In this document: positions 26,983 through 36,452 of the stretch, one piece after another | Numbering within the stretch: position 1 is the first letter of the stretch | Layout of the letters: every line of letters begins with the position of its first letter | Source: Pseudoxanthomonas beigongshangi | GTDB taxonomy: Bacteria > Pseudomonadota > Gammaproteobacteria > Xanthomonadales > Xanthomonadaceae | Length of the DNA: 64,000 nt | Reading direction: 5' to 3' | Assembly: GCF_016820515.1 (NCBI RefSeq) | Contig: NZ_JADHDV010000007.1 | Span: forward strand, 1 to 64,000 | Made by a program: the position numbers and the translations under genes | The notes under the pieces: model-generated | Database searches by the model: none | Told to the model about the DNA's origin: nothing | Seen by the model: the letters and a program-made list of their open reading frames with translations, nothing else

Positions 26983-28982
26983 TGAAGCCGGGATTGGGGA
27001 TGACCGGCCATCCGGCCGTTGAAAACCGGGATTCGGGATTAGGGAAAGCGGGAAGCGATCCGCGGGCGGAAGCGCCCGCCGTTGCGAATCCCGGATCCCG
27101 AATCCCCAATCCCGAAAACACCAGCATCACCGACTACCTGCGCCAGCACGAAACCAAGCCGCTGCTGCGTTTCATCACCTGCGGCAGCGTCGACGATGGC
27201 AAGAGCACGCTGATCGGTCGCCTGCTGCACGACAGCAAGCGGTTGTTCGATGATCAACTGGCGGCGCTGGAGAAGGACAGCCGCCGGCATGGCACCCGCG
27301 GCGGCGACATCGATTACGCGCTGCTGCTGGACGGGCTGGCCGCCGAGCGCGAGCAGGGCATCACCATCGACGTGGCCTACCGCTACTTCGACACCGAGCG
27401 GCGCAAGTTCATCGTCGCCGATTGCCCGGGACACGAGCAGTACACCCGCAACATGGCCACCGGCGCGTCCACCGCGGATCTGGCCGTGGTGCTGGTCGAC
27501 GCGCGCAAGGGCCTGCTCACCCAGACCCGCCGGCACAGCTATATCGTCTCGCTGCTGGGCATCCGCCACGTCGTGCTGGCGGTCAACAAGATGGATCTGG
27601 TCGGCTTCGATCCCGCGGTGTTCGACGGCATCGCCACCGCCTACCGCGCACTGGCCGCGCAACTGGGCATCGCCGACGTGACGTGCGTGCCGCTGTCCGC
27701 GCTGGAGGGCGACAACCTGATCGAACGTTCGGCACGCACGCCGTGGTACGACGGCCCCAGCCTGTTGCAGCACCTGGAGAGCGTGCCGGTGGACGATGCC
27801 GGCGCCGAAGGCGGGTTTCGCCTGCCGGTGCAGTGGATCAACCGGCCGGACCAGAATTTCCGTGGCTTCGCCGGCACCGTGGCGGCGGGGCGGGTGCGCC
27901 CGGGCGACGCGATCGTGGCGCTGCCCTCGGGCCGGCGCTCGAAGGTCGCGCGGGTGCTCGGGCCGGATGGCGATCGCGAACTCGCCAGTGCCGGCGAAGC
28001 GATCACCCTGACCCTGGACGACGAGATCGACATCAGCCGCGGCGACGTCATCGCCGCCGCCGGCGATCCGCCACAGGTCGCCGATCAGTTCGCCGCGCAC
28101 GTGCTGTGGATGGACGACGCCGCGCTGCTGCCTGGACGTCCGTACTGGCTGAAGATCGGTACGCGCACGGTCGCCGCCTCGATCAGCGAGATCAAGCACC
28201 GGGTCGACATCAACAGCCAGGAGCACCTGGCGGCCAAGCGGCTGGAACTCAACGAGGTCGGCTACTGCAACCTCAGCCTGGACGAACCGATCGCGTTCGC
28301 ACCCTATGCGGACAACCGCGCGCTGGGCGGCTTCATCCTGATCGACCGGCAGAGCAACCACACGGTCGCGATGGGAACGCTGGACTTCGCACTGCGCCGC
28401 GCCGGCAACGTGCACTGGCAGCACCTGGACGTGGACAAGGCGGCGCGTGCGCGCACCAAGGGCCAGCAGCCGCGGGTGCTGTGGTTCACCGGCCTGTCCG
28501 GCGCCGGCAAGTCGACCGTGGCCAACCTGGTCGACAAGCGCCTGCACGCGCTGGGCTACCACAGCTTCATTCTCGACGGCGACAACGTGCGTCATGGCCT
28601 GAACCGGGATTTGGGCTTCACCGCCGAGGACCGGGTGGAGAACATCCGCCGCGTGGCCGAGGTCGCCAGACTGATGACCGACGCCGGATTGATCGTGCTG
28701 GTCAGTTTCATCTCGCCGTTCCGGGCCGAGCGGCAGATGGCGCGCGAACGGTTCGGCGAAGGCGAGTTCCTGGAAATCTTCGTCGACGTGCCGCTGGCGC
28801 TCGCGGAGGAACGCGACGTGAAGGGCCTGTACCGCAAGGCGCGGGCCGGCCTGATTCCCAACTTCACCGGCATTGACTCGCCGTACGAAGCACCGGAACA
28901 TCCCGACCTGCGGCTGGATGCCGGCGCAGAGAGTCCGGAACACTTGGCGCTGCGGGTCCTGGAAAAACTGGGATTGACCTAG
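26982..28982 (+). CDS. cysNC: Bifunctional sulfate adenylyltransferase GTPase subunit / APS kinase (CysNC)
   Basis: A 666-residue fusion. The CysN half is an EF-Tu-like GTPase that drives APS synthesis: P-loop GSVDDGKST (68-76), [18 protein letters not shown] and NKMD. The CysC half phosphorylates APS to PAPS: P-loop GLSGAGKST (504-512), then [16 protein letters not shown]. The ATG overlaps the cysD stop. Residues 1 to about 45, before ITDYLRQHE, are encoded by a copy of the GGGATTCGGGATT repeat and are not family-conserved; no start codon exists after the repeat, so the extension must be translated. The fusion resembles rhizobial NodQ and xanthomonad CysNC. Confidence 0.95.
   Translation: MKPGLGMTGHPAVENRDSGLGKAGSDPRAEAPAVANPGSRIPNPENTSITDYLRQHETKPLLRFITCGSVDDGKSTLIGRLLHDSKRLFDDQLAALEKDSRRHGTRGGDIDYALLLDGLAAEREQGITIDVAYRYFDTERRKFIVADCPGHEQYTRNMATGASTADLAVVLVDARKGLLTQTRRHSYIVSLLGIRHVVLAVNKMDLVGFDPAVFDGIATAYRALAAQLGIADVTCVPLSALEGDNLIERSARTPWYDGPSLLQHLESVPVDDAGAEGGFRLPVQWINRPDQNFRGFAGTVAAGRVRPGDAIVALPSGRRSKVARVLGPDGDRELASAGEAITLTLDDEIDISRGDVIAAAGDPPQVADQFAAHVLWMDDAALLPGRPYWLKIGTRTVAASISEIKHRVDINSQEHLAAKRLELNEVGYCNLSLDEPIAFAPYADNRALGGFILIDRQSNHTVAMGTLDFALRRAGNVHWQHLDVDKAARARTKGQQPRVLWFTGLSGAGKSTVANLVDKRLHALGYHSFILDGDNVRHGLNRDLGFTAEDRVENIRRVAEVARLMTDAGLIVLVSFISPFRAERQMARERFGEGEFLEIFVDVPLALAEERDVKGLYRKARAGLIPNFTGIDSPYEAPEHPDLRLDAGAESPEHLALRVLEKLGLT
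26989..27118. repeat. GGGATTCGGGATT-type repeat inside the 5' end of cysNC
   Basis: The left arm begins GGGATTGGGGATGACCGG and continues GTTGAAAACCGGGATTCGGG. The right arm has CCCGAATCCCCAATCCCG, ending at about 27116. The part from GGATGACC to GGGATTCGG is nearly identical to the copy at 41977-42016. The reading frame of cysNC runs through the whole element without a stop. Confidence 0.85.
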
Positions 28983-29051
28983 CGAACCACGCTGCACAAG
29001 GGTCGTTAGTCATGGCCCTGTCAACGCTTCCGTACGCATATTCGTTCATGG

Positions 29052-29070
29052 CGTGAAGGTAAACTTCACG
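29052..29070. promoter_or_regulatory. Inverted repeat upstream of the RND efflux operon
   Basis: CGTGAAG and CTTCACG form a perfect 7-bp inverted repeat around GTAAA, 25 bp before the adaptor gene. It is the size of a dimeric repressor site. The following bases (GATAACGATCATTA) are AT-rich for this genome, so the repeat probably overlaps the promoter. No regulator gene is adjacent. Confidence 0.45.
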
Positions 29071-29095
29071 TGATAACGATCATTACGGTACTTTC

Positions 29096-30202
29096 ATGCT
29101 GAGCCGAACCGGAATCCGGGCGACGCTGGCCGTCGCCGCGTCGATGTTCCTGTTGACCGCCTGCGGAGAAAAATCCGCCGGCGCGGGCGGAGGCGGGCAG
29201 GGTGCGGATCGGCCGGTGCCGGTGAACACCCAGGTGGTCCAGCTCTCGGCGTGGAGCGACACCCTGGAGGCGCTGGGCACCGCCAAGGCGCGCGAGTCGG
29301 TGACCCTGACCGCCAAGGTCAGCGAAATCGTCCAGGACGTGCACTTCGAAAGCGGCCAGGACGCCAGGGCCGGGCAGGTGCTGGTGACCTTGCGCGGCGA
29401 CGCCGCCAAGGCGTCGCTGGAGCAGGCCGAGGCCACCTACGCCGAAGCCGACCGCCTGTACCGCCGGCAGAAGGAACTGGCCGAACAGCAACTGGTCGCC
29501 CGCTCCACCCTGGACACACAATTGGCCCTGCGCGACGCCGCCGCAGCGCGCGTGCAGCAGATGAAGGCCGACATCGGCGATCGCACGGTGCGCGCACCGT
29601 TCGCCGGCGTACTGGGCATCCGCCAGGTCAGCCCGGGCTCGCTGATCACCGCCAGCACCGTCATCGCCACCCTCGACGATGTTTCGCGGATGTACGTGGA
29701 CTTCCAGGTGCCGGAAGCGGCGCTGGCCACGGTCGACAACGGCGATGCGGTCAACGCGACCACCGCCGCCTGGCCGGGGCGCACCTTCGAGGGCGTCGTG
29801 GAAACGGTCGATGCGCGGGTGGATCCCGCCACCCGCGCGGTCACCGTGCGCGCGGTGTTCGCCAACCCGGATCGCGCGCTGCGCCCGGGCATGCTGCTCA
29901 ACGTCAATCTGTTCCGGCCGGAGCGGCGGGCGCTGGTGATTCCCGAGATCGCCGTCGTGCAGGTGGGCCGCGACACCTTCGTCTACCGGGTCAAGGCCGA
30001 CAGCAGCGTGGAGCAGGTCACCGTGAGCACCGGCGTCCGTCGCGAGGGTCGGGTGGAGATCACCGAAGGCCTGAAGGCCGGCGATCGCATTGTCGTGGAC
30101 GGTACCGGCAAGCTGCGGCCCGGCGCGAAGATCACCGAGGCCGGCGCGACCACGCCACCGGCCGCCGCGCCCGCAGCCGCACCCGCCGTCAAACGGGGCT
30201 GA
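29096..30202 (+). CDS. RND efflux periplasmic adaptor (lipoprotein)
   Basis: A 368-residue membrane fusion protein. A lipoprotein signal ends in LTAC with Cys23 as the acylation site, so the protein is anchored in the inner membrane. The lipoyl halves, a short coiled coil (about 95-145; QLVARSTLDTQLALRDAAAARVQ), VRAPFAGVLGIRQVSPG and the beta-barrel with the membrane-proximal domain are all present, as in MexA/AcrA-like proteins. The C-terminus is Ala/Pro-rich. It precedes the RND pump by 3 bp, so the two are one operon. The substrate is unknown, and no outer-membrane channel gene accompanies it. Confidence 0.93.
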   Translation: MLSRTGIRATLAVAASMFLLTACGEKSAGAGGGGQGADRPVPVNTQVVQLSAWSDTLEALGTAKARESVTLTAKVSEIVQDVHFESGQDARAGQVLVTLRGDAAKASLEQAEATYAEADRLYRRQKELAEQQLVARSTLDTQLALRDAAAARVQQMKADIGDRTVRAPFAGVLGIRQVSPGSLITASTVIATLDDVSRMYVDFQVPEAALATVDNGDAVNATTAAWPGRTFEGVVETVDARVDPATRAVTVRAVFANPDRALRPGMLLNVNLFRPERRALVIPEIAVVQVGRDTFVYRVKADSSVEQVTVSTGVRREGRVEITEGLKAGDRIVVDGTGKLRPGAKITEAGATTPPAAAPAAAPAVKRG

Positions 30203-30205
30203 ACC

Positions 30206-33200
30206 ATGAAGCTGTCCGACCTGTCGATCAAGCGGCCGGTGCTGGCCGTGGTGATGAGCCTGCTGCTGATCGTGCTCGGGGTGATGTCGTTCATGCGCCT
30301 GACCCTGCGCGAGCTGCCCAACATCGATCCGCCGGTGGTGTCGGTGGAAGTGACCTACCCGGGCGCGTCGGCGGCGGTGGTGGAAACCCGCGTCACCCAG
30401 ATCCTGGAAGACGCGCTGGCCGGCATCGAGGGCATCGAGACCATCGAGTCGCGCAGCTCCAACGGCCGTTCGCAGGTCACCATCGAGTTCACCCTTACCC
30501 GCGACATCGAGGCCGCCGCCAACGACGTGCGCGACAAGGTCAGCCGGGTGATGGATCGCATGCCCGACGAGGCGGATCCGCCGGAAGTGCAGAAGGTGGA
30601 AGCCGATGCCGACGTGATCCTGTGGTTGAACATGAGTTCGACCAAGATGGACACCTTGCAGCTGACCGACTACGCCGATCGCTATATCGTCGATCAGCTG
30701 TCGGCGCTGGACGGCGTGGCCCAGGTGCGCATCAGCGGCGCCCAGCGCTATGCCATGCGGATCTGGCTGGATCGCGCCGCGATGGCCGCGCGCGGCGTCA
30801 CCGCCAGCGACGTGGAGGCGGCGCTGCGGCGCGAGAACATCGAACTGCCCGCCGGCCGCATCGAATCGGAAACCCGCGACTTCACCCTGCGGGTCGAACG
30901 CGGCTACATGACCGCCGAGCAGTTCGCGCGGATGCCGCTGAGCAAGGGCGCCGACGGCTACGTGGTGCGGGTGGGCGACGTGGCCCGGGTGGAGCTGACC
31001 ACCGAGGAACGCCGCGCCTATTTCCGCAGCAACGGCCGCCCGAACGTCGGCCTGGGCATCGTCAAGACCTCAACCGCCAACGCGCTGGATGTGGCGCGCG
31101 CGGCCCGCGCTGCCGCCGACCGCATCCGCCCGACCCTGCCGGAGGGCACCCAGATCTTCGTCGCCTACGACAGCACCGTGTTCATCGAGGCGTCGGTCGA
31201 GCGCGTCTACGCCACCCTGGTGGAGGCGATGATCCTGGTGTTCGCGGTGATCTGGCTGTTCCTGGGCAGCCTGCGCGCGGCGTTGATCCCGGCGGTGACG
31301 GTGCCGGTCTGCCTGATTACCTCGTTCATCGCCCTCTACGCGTTCGGCTTCTCGATCAACCTGCTGACCTTGCTCGCCCTGGTGCTGTGCATCGGCCTGG
31401 TGGTGGACGATGCCATCGTGGTGCTGGAGAACATCCAGCGCCGCGCCGACCTGGGCGAGCCGCCGCTGGTGGCCGCGCGTCGCGGCACCGCGCAGGTGGC
31501 CTTCGCGGTCATCGCCACCACCGCGGTGCTGGTGGCGGTGTTCCTGCCGGTGGGGTTCATGGAAGGCAACACCGGACGCCTGTTCCGCGAACTGTCGGTG
31601 GCACTGGCGGCGGCGGTGGCGATCTCGGCGTTCGTGGCCCTGACCCTGACCCCGATGATGTCCTCCAAGCTGGTCCGGCCGCACAGCAAGCCCAAGGGTT
31701 TCAACGCCTGGATGAACCGGCAGCTGGCCCGGCTCAGCGAGGGGTATGGCCACCAGGTCCAGCGGATGGTGGCGATGCCCGGCCGGCGCATCCTGTTGAT
31801 CCTGCTGATCGCGATGGGCGCGTGCCTGGCGGTGGCGGCGGTGCTGGGCCTGCGCGTGCCCAAGGAACTGGCGCCGATGGAGGATCGCGGCTCGTTCTTC
31901 GTCTCCATCCAGGGACCGGAAGGCGCAGGCTTCGATTACACCGTGAAACAGATCCAGCAGGTCGAGCATCTGTTCGCCGACAACATCGGCGAAGGCAAGC
32001 CGATCCAGCGCGCCAACGCCCGCGTGCCGGGCGGCTTTGGCGCGAGCGAGGAAATGCACACCGGCCAGGTGATCGTGTTCCTGCAGGACTGGAGCAAGCG
32101 CCACGAAAGCACCACCGAGGTGCTGGAATCGGTGCGCGGCCAACTGGAGCAGATGCCGGGCATCCGCGCCCAGCCTTCCCAGCGCACCGGCCTGGTCCGC
32201 GGTGGTGGCCAGCCGTTCCGGATGGTGCTCGGCGGTCCGGATTACAACGAGCTCTCGCAGTGGCGCGACCGGATGATGGCGCGCATGGAGCAGAACCCCG
32301 GCCTGTACGGCGTGGACTCGGATTACAAGGAAACCCGACCGCAGATGCGGGTCAACATCGACCGCAGCCGCGCCGCCGACCTGGGCGTGTCGGTGCAGGA
32401 AATCGGCCGCACGCTGGAAACCATGATGGGTTCCCGCCAGGTCACCACGTTCGTCGACAACGGCGAGGAGTACGACGTGCTGATGCAGGCCGACCGCGAG
32501 CGCCGTTCCTCGCCGGCGGACCTGGCCAACACCTACGTGCGCGGCAGCGCGGGCGAGCTGATTCCGCTGTCCAACCTGGTGACATTGTCGGAAATCGCCG
32601 AACCCGGCAGCTTCAACCGCTTCAACCGCCTGCGCGCGATCACCCTGACCGCGTCGCTGGCGCCGGGCTACACGCTGGGCGAGGCGATGGGCTGGGCCCA
32701 GCAGGTGGCGCAGGAGGAACTGCCCGACTACGCGCAGATCGACTGGAAGGGCGAATCCCGCGAGTACCTCAAGGCCGGCGGCGCGGTGCTGCTGACCTTC
32801 GCGCTGGCGCTGCTGATCGTCTACCTGGTGCTGGCGGCGCAGTTCGAGAGTTTCATCCACCCGCTGGTGATCATGCTGACCGTGCCGCTGGCGGTGCTGG
32901 GCGCGCTGATCGGCCTGTGGGTCACCGGCGGCACGCTCAACCTGTTCAGCCAGATCGGCATCGTGATGCTGATCGGCCTGGCGGCAAAGAACGGCATCCT
33001 GATCGTCGAGTTCGCCAACCAATTGCGCGACGACGGCATGAGCGTGGCGCGCGCCATCGCCGAATCCTCGAAGGTGCGCCTGCGCCCGATCCTGATGACG
33101 TCCGTGGCCACGGTGATGGGCGCGGTGCCGCTGGTGGTGGCCGGCGGACCGGGGTCGGCCAGCCGCGCGACGATCGGCATCGTGGTCATCTTCGGCGTCT

Positions 33201-33340
33201 CCTTCTCCACCTTGCTGTCGCTGTACGTGGTGCCGGCGTTCTACGCGCTGCTGGCACCGTTCACGCGGTCTCCCGAGGCCGTGGCCCACGAACTGAAGCG
33301 ACTGGAAGAAGAAACTCCCCCGGTAGGCGGTCATGGTTGA
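30206..33340 (+). CDS. RND-family efflux transporter (HAE1-type)
   Basis: A 1044-residue proton-driven pump of the inner membrane with 12 predicted helices (one, then a large periplasmic loop, six, a second loop, five). The N-terminus LSDLSIKRPVLAVVMSLLL is typical. Helix 4 carries GLVVDDAIVVLENI with the proton-relay Asp-Asp, and helix 10 includes the conserved lysine in GLAAKNGILIVEFA. The periplasmic part holds the ELPNIDPPVVSVEVTYPGAS segment. It fits the AcrB/MexB/MdtB group of drug exporters better than heavy-metal pumps. Drug identity cannot be read from sequence. Confidence 0.95.
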   Translation: MKLSDLSIKRPVLAVVMSLLLIVLGVMSFMRLTLRELPNIDPPVVSVEVTYPGASAAVVETRVTQILEDALAGIEGIETIESRSSNGRSQVTIEFTLTRDIEAAANDVRDKVSRVMDRMPDEADPPEVQKVEADADVILWLNMSSTKMDTLQLTDYADRYIVDQLSALDGVAQVRISGAQRYAMRIWLDRAAMAARGVTASDVEAALRRENIELPAGRIESETRDFTLRVERGYMTAEQFARMPLSKGADGYVVRVGDVARVELTTEERRAYFRSNGRPNVGLGIVKTSTANALDVARAARAAADRIRPTLPEGTQIFVAYDSTVFIEASVERVYATLVEAMILVFAVIWLFLGSLRAALIPAVTVPVCLITSFIALYAFGFSINLLTLLALVLCIGLVVDDAIVVLENIQRRADLGEPPLVAARRGTAQVAFAVIATTAVLVAVFLPVGFMEGNTGRLFRELSVALAAAVAISAFVALTLTPMMSSKLVRPHSKPKGFNAWMNRQLARLSEGYGHQVQRMVAMPGRRILLILLIAMGACLAVAAVLGLRVPKELAPMEDRGSFFVSIQGPEGAGFDYTVKQIQQVEHLFADNIGEGKPIQRANARVPGGFGASEEMHTGQVIVFLQDWSKRHESTTEVLESVRGQLEQMPGIRAQPSQRTGLVRGGGQPFRMVLGGPDYNELSQWRDRMMARMEQNPGLYGVDSDYKETRPQMRVNIDRSRAADLGVSVQEIGRTLETMMGSRQVTTFVDNGEEYDVLMQADRERRSSPADLANTYVRGSAGELIPLSNLVTLSEIAEPGSFNRFNRLRAITLTASLAPGYTLGEAMGWAQQVAQEELPDYAQIDWKGESREYLKAGGAVLLTFALALLIVYLVLAAQFESFIHPLVIMLTVPLAVLGALIGLWVTGGTLNLFSQIGIVMLIGLAAKNGILIVEFANQLRDDGMSVARAIAESSKVRLRPILMTSVATVMGAVPLVVAGGPGSASRATIGIVVIFGVSFSTLLSLYVVPAFYALLAPFTRSPEAVAHELKRLEEETPPVGGHG

Positions 33341-33887
33341 TCTGGAAAGCATGGAAGACAGCGTGGTTCAGGGCGACGGGTTCACATTGCGGCGTTGGCG
33401 GGCGGAAGACGCGCGCTGGCTGCTCCGCCACGCCAACGACGCGCAGGTCGTGCGCGGCTTGAGCGAACGTTTCCCGCATCCCTATCGGCGCGAGGACGCC
33501 TGGCGGTTCCTCGCCGGCGAAGTGGTGGATCTGAACGATCCGGTGTTCGCCATCGATATCGACGGCCGCGCCTGCGGCGGCATCGGCGCGCACCCGCGCC
33601 TGGGCGAGCGTGGGGGCAGCGCCGAGCTGGGGTACTGGCTCGGCCGCCGCTACTGGGGCCAGGGACTGATGAGCCGGGTGGTCGCGGCCTACGTGCCGTG
33701 GGTGATGGATCACCTGCAACTGCACCGCATGCAGGCCAACGTGCTGGACATCAACCCGGCCTCGGCACGGGTGCTGCTCAAGAACGGCTTCCAGGAAGAA
33801 GGCCTGCTCCGCCACGCCATCCGCAAGGATGGGCAGTTGCACGACCTGCGGGTCTTCTCCCGCCTGCGGACGCCGACCACGCACTGA
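33333..33887 (+). CDS. GNAT-family N-acetyltransferase (RimJ-like)
   Basis: A 184-residue acetyl-CoA-dependent transferase. The RimJ/RimL-type pattern is clear: LRRWRAEDARWLLRHAND near the start, ELGYWLGRRYWGQGLMSRVVAAYV with the acetyl-CoA pyrophosphate loop (about 93-113), and ASARVLLKNGFQEEGLLRHA at about 146-165. Members acetylate protein N-termini or small amines; the substrate here is unknown. The ATG overlaps the last 8 bp of the RND gene, so it is translationally coupled to the efflux operon. An in-frame ATG at 33351 is an alternative start. Confidence 0.88.
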   Translation: MVDLESMEDSVVQGDGFTLRRWRAEDARWLLRHANDAQVVRGLSERFPHPYRREDAWRFLAGEVVDLNDPVFAIDIDGRACGGIGAHPRLGERGGSAELGYWLGRRYWGQGLMSRVVAAYVPWVMDHLQLHRMQANVLDINPASARVLLKNGFQEEGLLRHAIRKDGQLHDLRVFSRLRTPTTH

Positions 33888-33900
33888 ACACCCCGGGTTT

Positions 33901-33994
33901 CCCTGTTCAGCAGGGTGATCCCCCTCGCCGGGCTTCGCAGAGCGGGCCGATTCGTGGAGAATCGACCGGTCCCCGGTGACGGGGACTTTTCCTT
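33901..33994 (+). promoter_or_regulatory. Structured leader with terminator hairpin before the alanine symporter
   Basis: Three hairpins occur in sequence: CCCTG/CAGGG (33901-33915), CGATTC/GAATCG (about 33948-33964), and GTCCCC (33969-33974)/GGGGAC (33981-33986) followed at once by TTTTCCTTTT. The last is an intrinsic terminator only 24 nt before the symporter start. It may simply end the efflux-GNAT transcript, or act as an attenuator of the symporter gene. I could not match it to the glycine riboswitch consensus. Confidence 0.55.
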
Positions 33995-34013
33995 TTAGGG
34001 CAGGGGAGACTGC

Positions 34014-35513
34014 GTGGAAGCCATCATCAATGCCGTCAACGGCATCATCTGGAGCAAGGCACTGATCGTCATGTGCCTGGGCGCCGGCCTGTATTTCACC
34101 ATCCGCACCCGCTTCATGCAGGTGCGTGGCTTCGCGGAGATGCTGCGGCTGACCGTGAGCGGGCAGAAATCCGAGGCCGGCGTGTCCTCGTTCCAGGCGC
34201 TGGCCATGTCGATGGCCGGCCGCATCGGCATCGGCAACATCGCCGGCGTCGCCACCGCGATTGCCTTCGGCGGTCCCGGCGCGGTGTTCTGGATGTGGGT
34301 GATGGGCTTCCTGGGCGCGTCGACGTCCTACGTCGAATCGACGCTGGCGCAGATCTACAAGGTCAAGGATGCCGAAGGACGCTATCGCGGCGGCCCGGCC
34401 TATTACATCGAAAAGGCGATGGGCCTGAAGTGGTACGCGCTGCTGTTCGCCATCGCGACCATCGCCGCCACCGGCTTCCTGATGCCGGGCGTGCAGGCGA
34501 ACGCGATCGCCGACAGCGCGGCCAACGTCTGCCAGGGCACGTCGCTGTGCGGCGCCATGGACGGCCAGTGGCTGGGCATGCCGGCGCGCGATGCATTCAA
34601 GCTGGGCATCGGCATCACGGTGTCGATCCTGCTGGCGGTGATCATCTTCGGTGGCGTCAAGCGCATCGCCAACTTCGCCGAAATCGTGGTGCCGTTCATG
34701 GCCGCCGGTTTCATCCTGATGGCGGTCACGGTGATGGTGCTCAACGCCGAGTTGGTGCCGGAAATGTTCCGCGTCATCTTCAGCAGCGCCTTCGGCACCC
34801 ATGCCGCGTTCGGCGCGATCCTGGGCCTGGCGGTGGAATGGGGCGTCAAGCGCGGCATCTACGCCAACGAGGCCGGCCAGGGCACAGGCCCGCACGCCGC
34901 CGCCGCCGCCGAGGTCTCGCACCCGGCCAAGCAGGGCTACGTGCAGGCCTTCGCGATCTACTTCGACACCATGATGGTGTGCACCTCGACCGCGTTCCTG
35001 GTGCTGACCACCGGCAAGTACAACGTGTACTCGCCCACGGGCGGCGCGCACCTGTATACCGGCATGCCGCCGGGCGTCGAGGAAGGCCCGGGTTACGCGC
35101 AGGCGGCGGTGGAATCGGTGCTGCCGGGCTGGGGCGCGGGCTTCGTGGCGGTGGCGCTGTTCTTCTTCGCCTTCACCACCATCATGGCCTACTACTACAT
35201 GGCCGAGACCAACCTGAGCTATGTCAACGGCAACCGACGTCGTCCGCTGACCGTGCTGCTGCTGCGGCTGGGCATCATGGGCATGGTCATCTTCGGTGCC
35301 TTCCACAATGCCAAGACCGCGTGGGCGCTGGGCGACATCGGCGTCGGCCTGATGGCGTGGCTGAACATCATCGCGATCCTGATCCTGCACAAGCCGGCGA
35401 TGGCGGCGTTGCGCGACTACGAGCGGCAGAAGAAGCTGGGCCTGGATCCCGTCTTCGATCCGGACGTGGCGGGCGTGAAGAACGCCGACTTCTGGAAGAA
35501 CCGGCAAGGCTGA
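34014..35513 (+). CDS. Sodium:alanine (glycine) symporter, AGCS family
   Basis: A 499-residue inner-membrane transporter with about 11 hydrophobic helices that couples uptake of alanine or glycine to sodium. Family marks include SFQALAMSMAGRIGIGNIAGVATAI (about 63-87), TSYVESTLAQIYKVKDAEGRYRGGPAYYIEKAMG and ANEAGQGTGPHAAAAAE. The start is a GTG with AGGGGAG six bases upstream. It overlaps nothing, but the methyltransferase gene starts 1 bp after its stop, so they are probably co-transcribed. A terminator-like hairpin stands in the leader. Confidence 0.95.
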   Translation: MEAIINAVNGIIWSKALIVMCLGAGLYFTIRTRFMQVRGFAEMLRLTVSGQKSEAGVSSFQALAMSMAGRIGIGNIAGVATAIAFGGPGAVFWMWVMGFLGASTSYVESTLAQIYKVKDAEGRYRGGPAYYIEKAMGLKWYALLFAIATIAATGFLMPGVQANAIADSAANVCQGTSLCGAMDGQWLGMPARDAFKLGIGITVSILLAVIIFGGVKRIANFAEIVVPFMAAGFILMAVTVMVLNAELVPEMFRVIFSSAFGTHAAFGAILGLAVEWGVKRGIYANEAGQGTGPHAAAAAEVSHPAKQGYVQAFAIYFDTMMVCTSTAFLVLTTGKYNVYSPTGGAHLYTGMPPGVEEGPGYAQAAVESVLPGWGAGFVAVALFFFAFTTIMAYYYMAETNLSYVNGNRRRPLTVLLLRLGIMGMVIFGAFHNAKTAWALGDIGVGLMAWLNIIAILILHKPAMAALRDYERQKKLGLDPVFDPDVAGVKNADFWKNRQG

Positions 35514-35514
35514 C

Positions 35515-36402
35515 ATGAGTGGTCCCTGGGACAAGCGGCCACCGCCGCGCTCGCATGGCACCGGCCGTCCGGCGGGCCCGCGCCAGCCGCGTGCGCCGCG
35601 TCCCGCCGAGCCCCGCGATGACGCGCGCGGGTCGGCGGGAGCGCAGATGGGGGCGCCGATGGGCGCGCGCGACGAGTTGCGCCTGTATGGCATCAACGCC
35701 GTGCGCGCGGTGTTCGAACGGCGTCCGGAGGCGATCCGCAAGATCTACCTGACCGAGGCGCGGATTCCCGCGTTCAAGGCGCTGCTGGCGTGGTGCGTGA
35801 AGCAGCGCATCGGCTACCGGGTGGTAGCCGAGGATGATCTGGATCGGCTCGCCGCCAGCCAGCACCATGAGGGCATCGTCGCCGAGGTGCTGAAGGCGGA
35901 ACCGACGTCGGCCGGCGATTGGCTGCGCACGCTGCCGGCCGGTCCGGCGCTGGCGATCTGGCTGGACGGGGTCGGCAATCCGCACAATTTCGGCGCCATC
36001 CTGCGCTCGGCCGCGCACTTCGGCGTATCGGCGATCCTGCTGCCGCCGCAGGGTGGACTGGCGCTGTCAGGCGCCGCGGCGAGGGTCGCCGAAGGCGGCG
36101 CGGAACAAGTGCCGCTGGTGCGCCTGGGCAACACCGCCAACGCCATCGCGCAACTGCGCGGCGCCGGCTTCTCGCTGGCCGCCACGGTGGTGCGCGGCGG
36201 TGACGATCTGTTCGCCGCGCGCTTGCCGGAACGCCTGGTCTACGTGATGGGAGCCGAGGGCGAAGGCATGGATCCGCAAATGGCCGCCGCCTGCGATGCG
36301 CGCCTGTCGATTCCCGGCACCGGCGCGGTGGAGAGCCTCAACGTGGCTTCGGCGACCGCCGTGTTCCTCGCCCAATGGCGGCAGCGTCTCGCGAAGGGCT
36401 GA
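35515..36402 (+). CDS. TrmH/SpoU-family RNA 2'-O-methyltransferase
   Basis: A 295-residue SAM-dependent enzyme of the knotted SPOUT class. A low-complexity Arg/Pro-rich N-terminal extension (about 1-50) precedes the substrate-binding domain (LRLYGINAVRAVFERRPEAIRKIYL). The catalytic domain has motif 1 NPHNFGAILRSAAHFG, motif 2 LVYVMGAEGEGM and motif 3 LSIPGTGAVESLNVASATAV. The substrate-binding domain is RlmB-like (23S rRNA Gm2251), but tRNA targets are possible. It begins immediately after the symporter stop and is followed by a strong terminator. Confidence 0.92.
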   Translation: MSGPWDKRPPPRSHGTGRPAGPRQPRAPRPAEPRDDARGSAGAQMGAPMGARDELRLYGINAVRAVFERRPEAIRKIYLTEARIPAFKALLAWCVKQRIGYRVVAEDDLDRLAASQHHEGIVAEVLKAEPTSAGDWLRTLPAGPALAIWLDGVGNPHNFGAILRSAAHFGVSAILLPPQGGLALSGAAARVAEGGAEQVPLVRLGNTANAIAQLRGAGFSLAATVVRGGDDLFAARLPERLVYVMGAEGEGMDPQMAAACDARLSIPGTGAVESLNVASATAVFLAQWRQRLAKG

Positions 36403-36452
36403 GCGACGCGCTGGCCGCCGCGGCATCCGGCGCGAACATCGCTTGCAGAACG

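Noticed and set aside
29251-33462. A 1,403-codon open frame overlapping the efflux adaptor and RND pump in another frame
   Set aside because: It is an Arg/Gly/Ala-rich shadow typical of high-GC DNA. The true genes in the other frame have full family motifs.
33888-34013. Glycine riboswitch upstream of the alanine symporter
   Set aside because: The conserved glycine-aptamer core sequences could not be found. Only generic hairpins and a terminator are visible.
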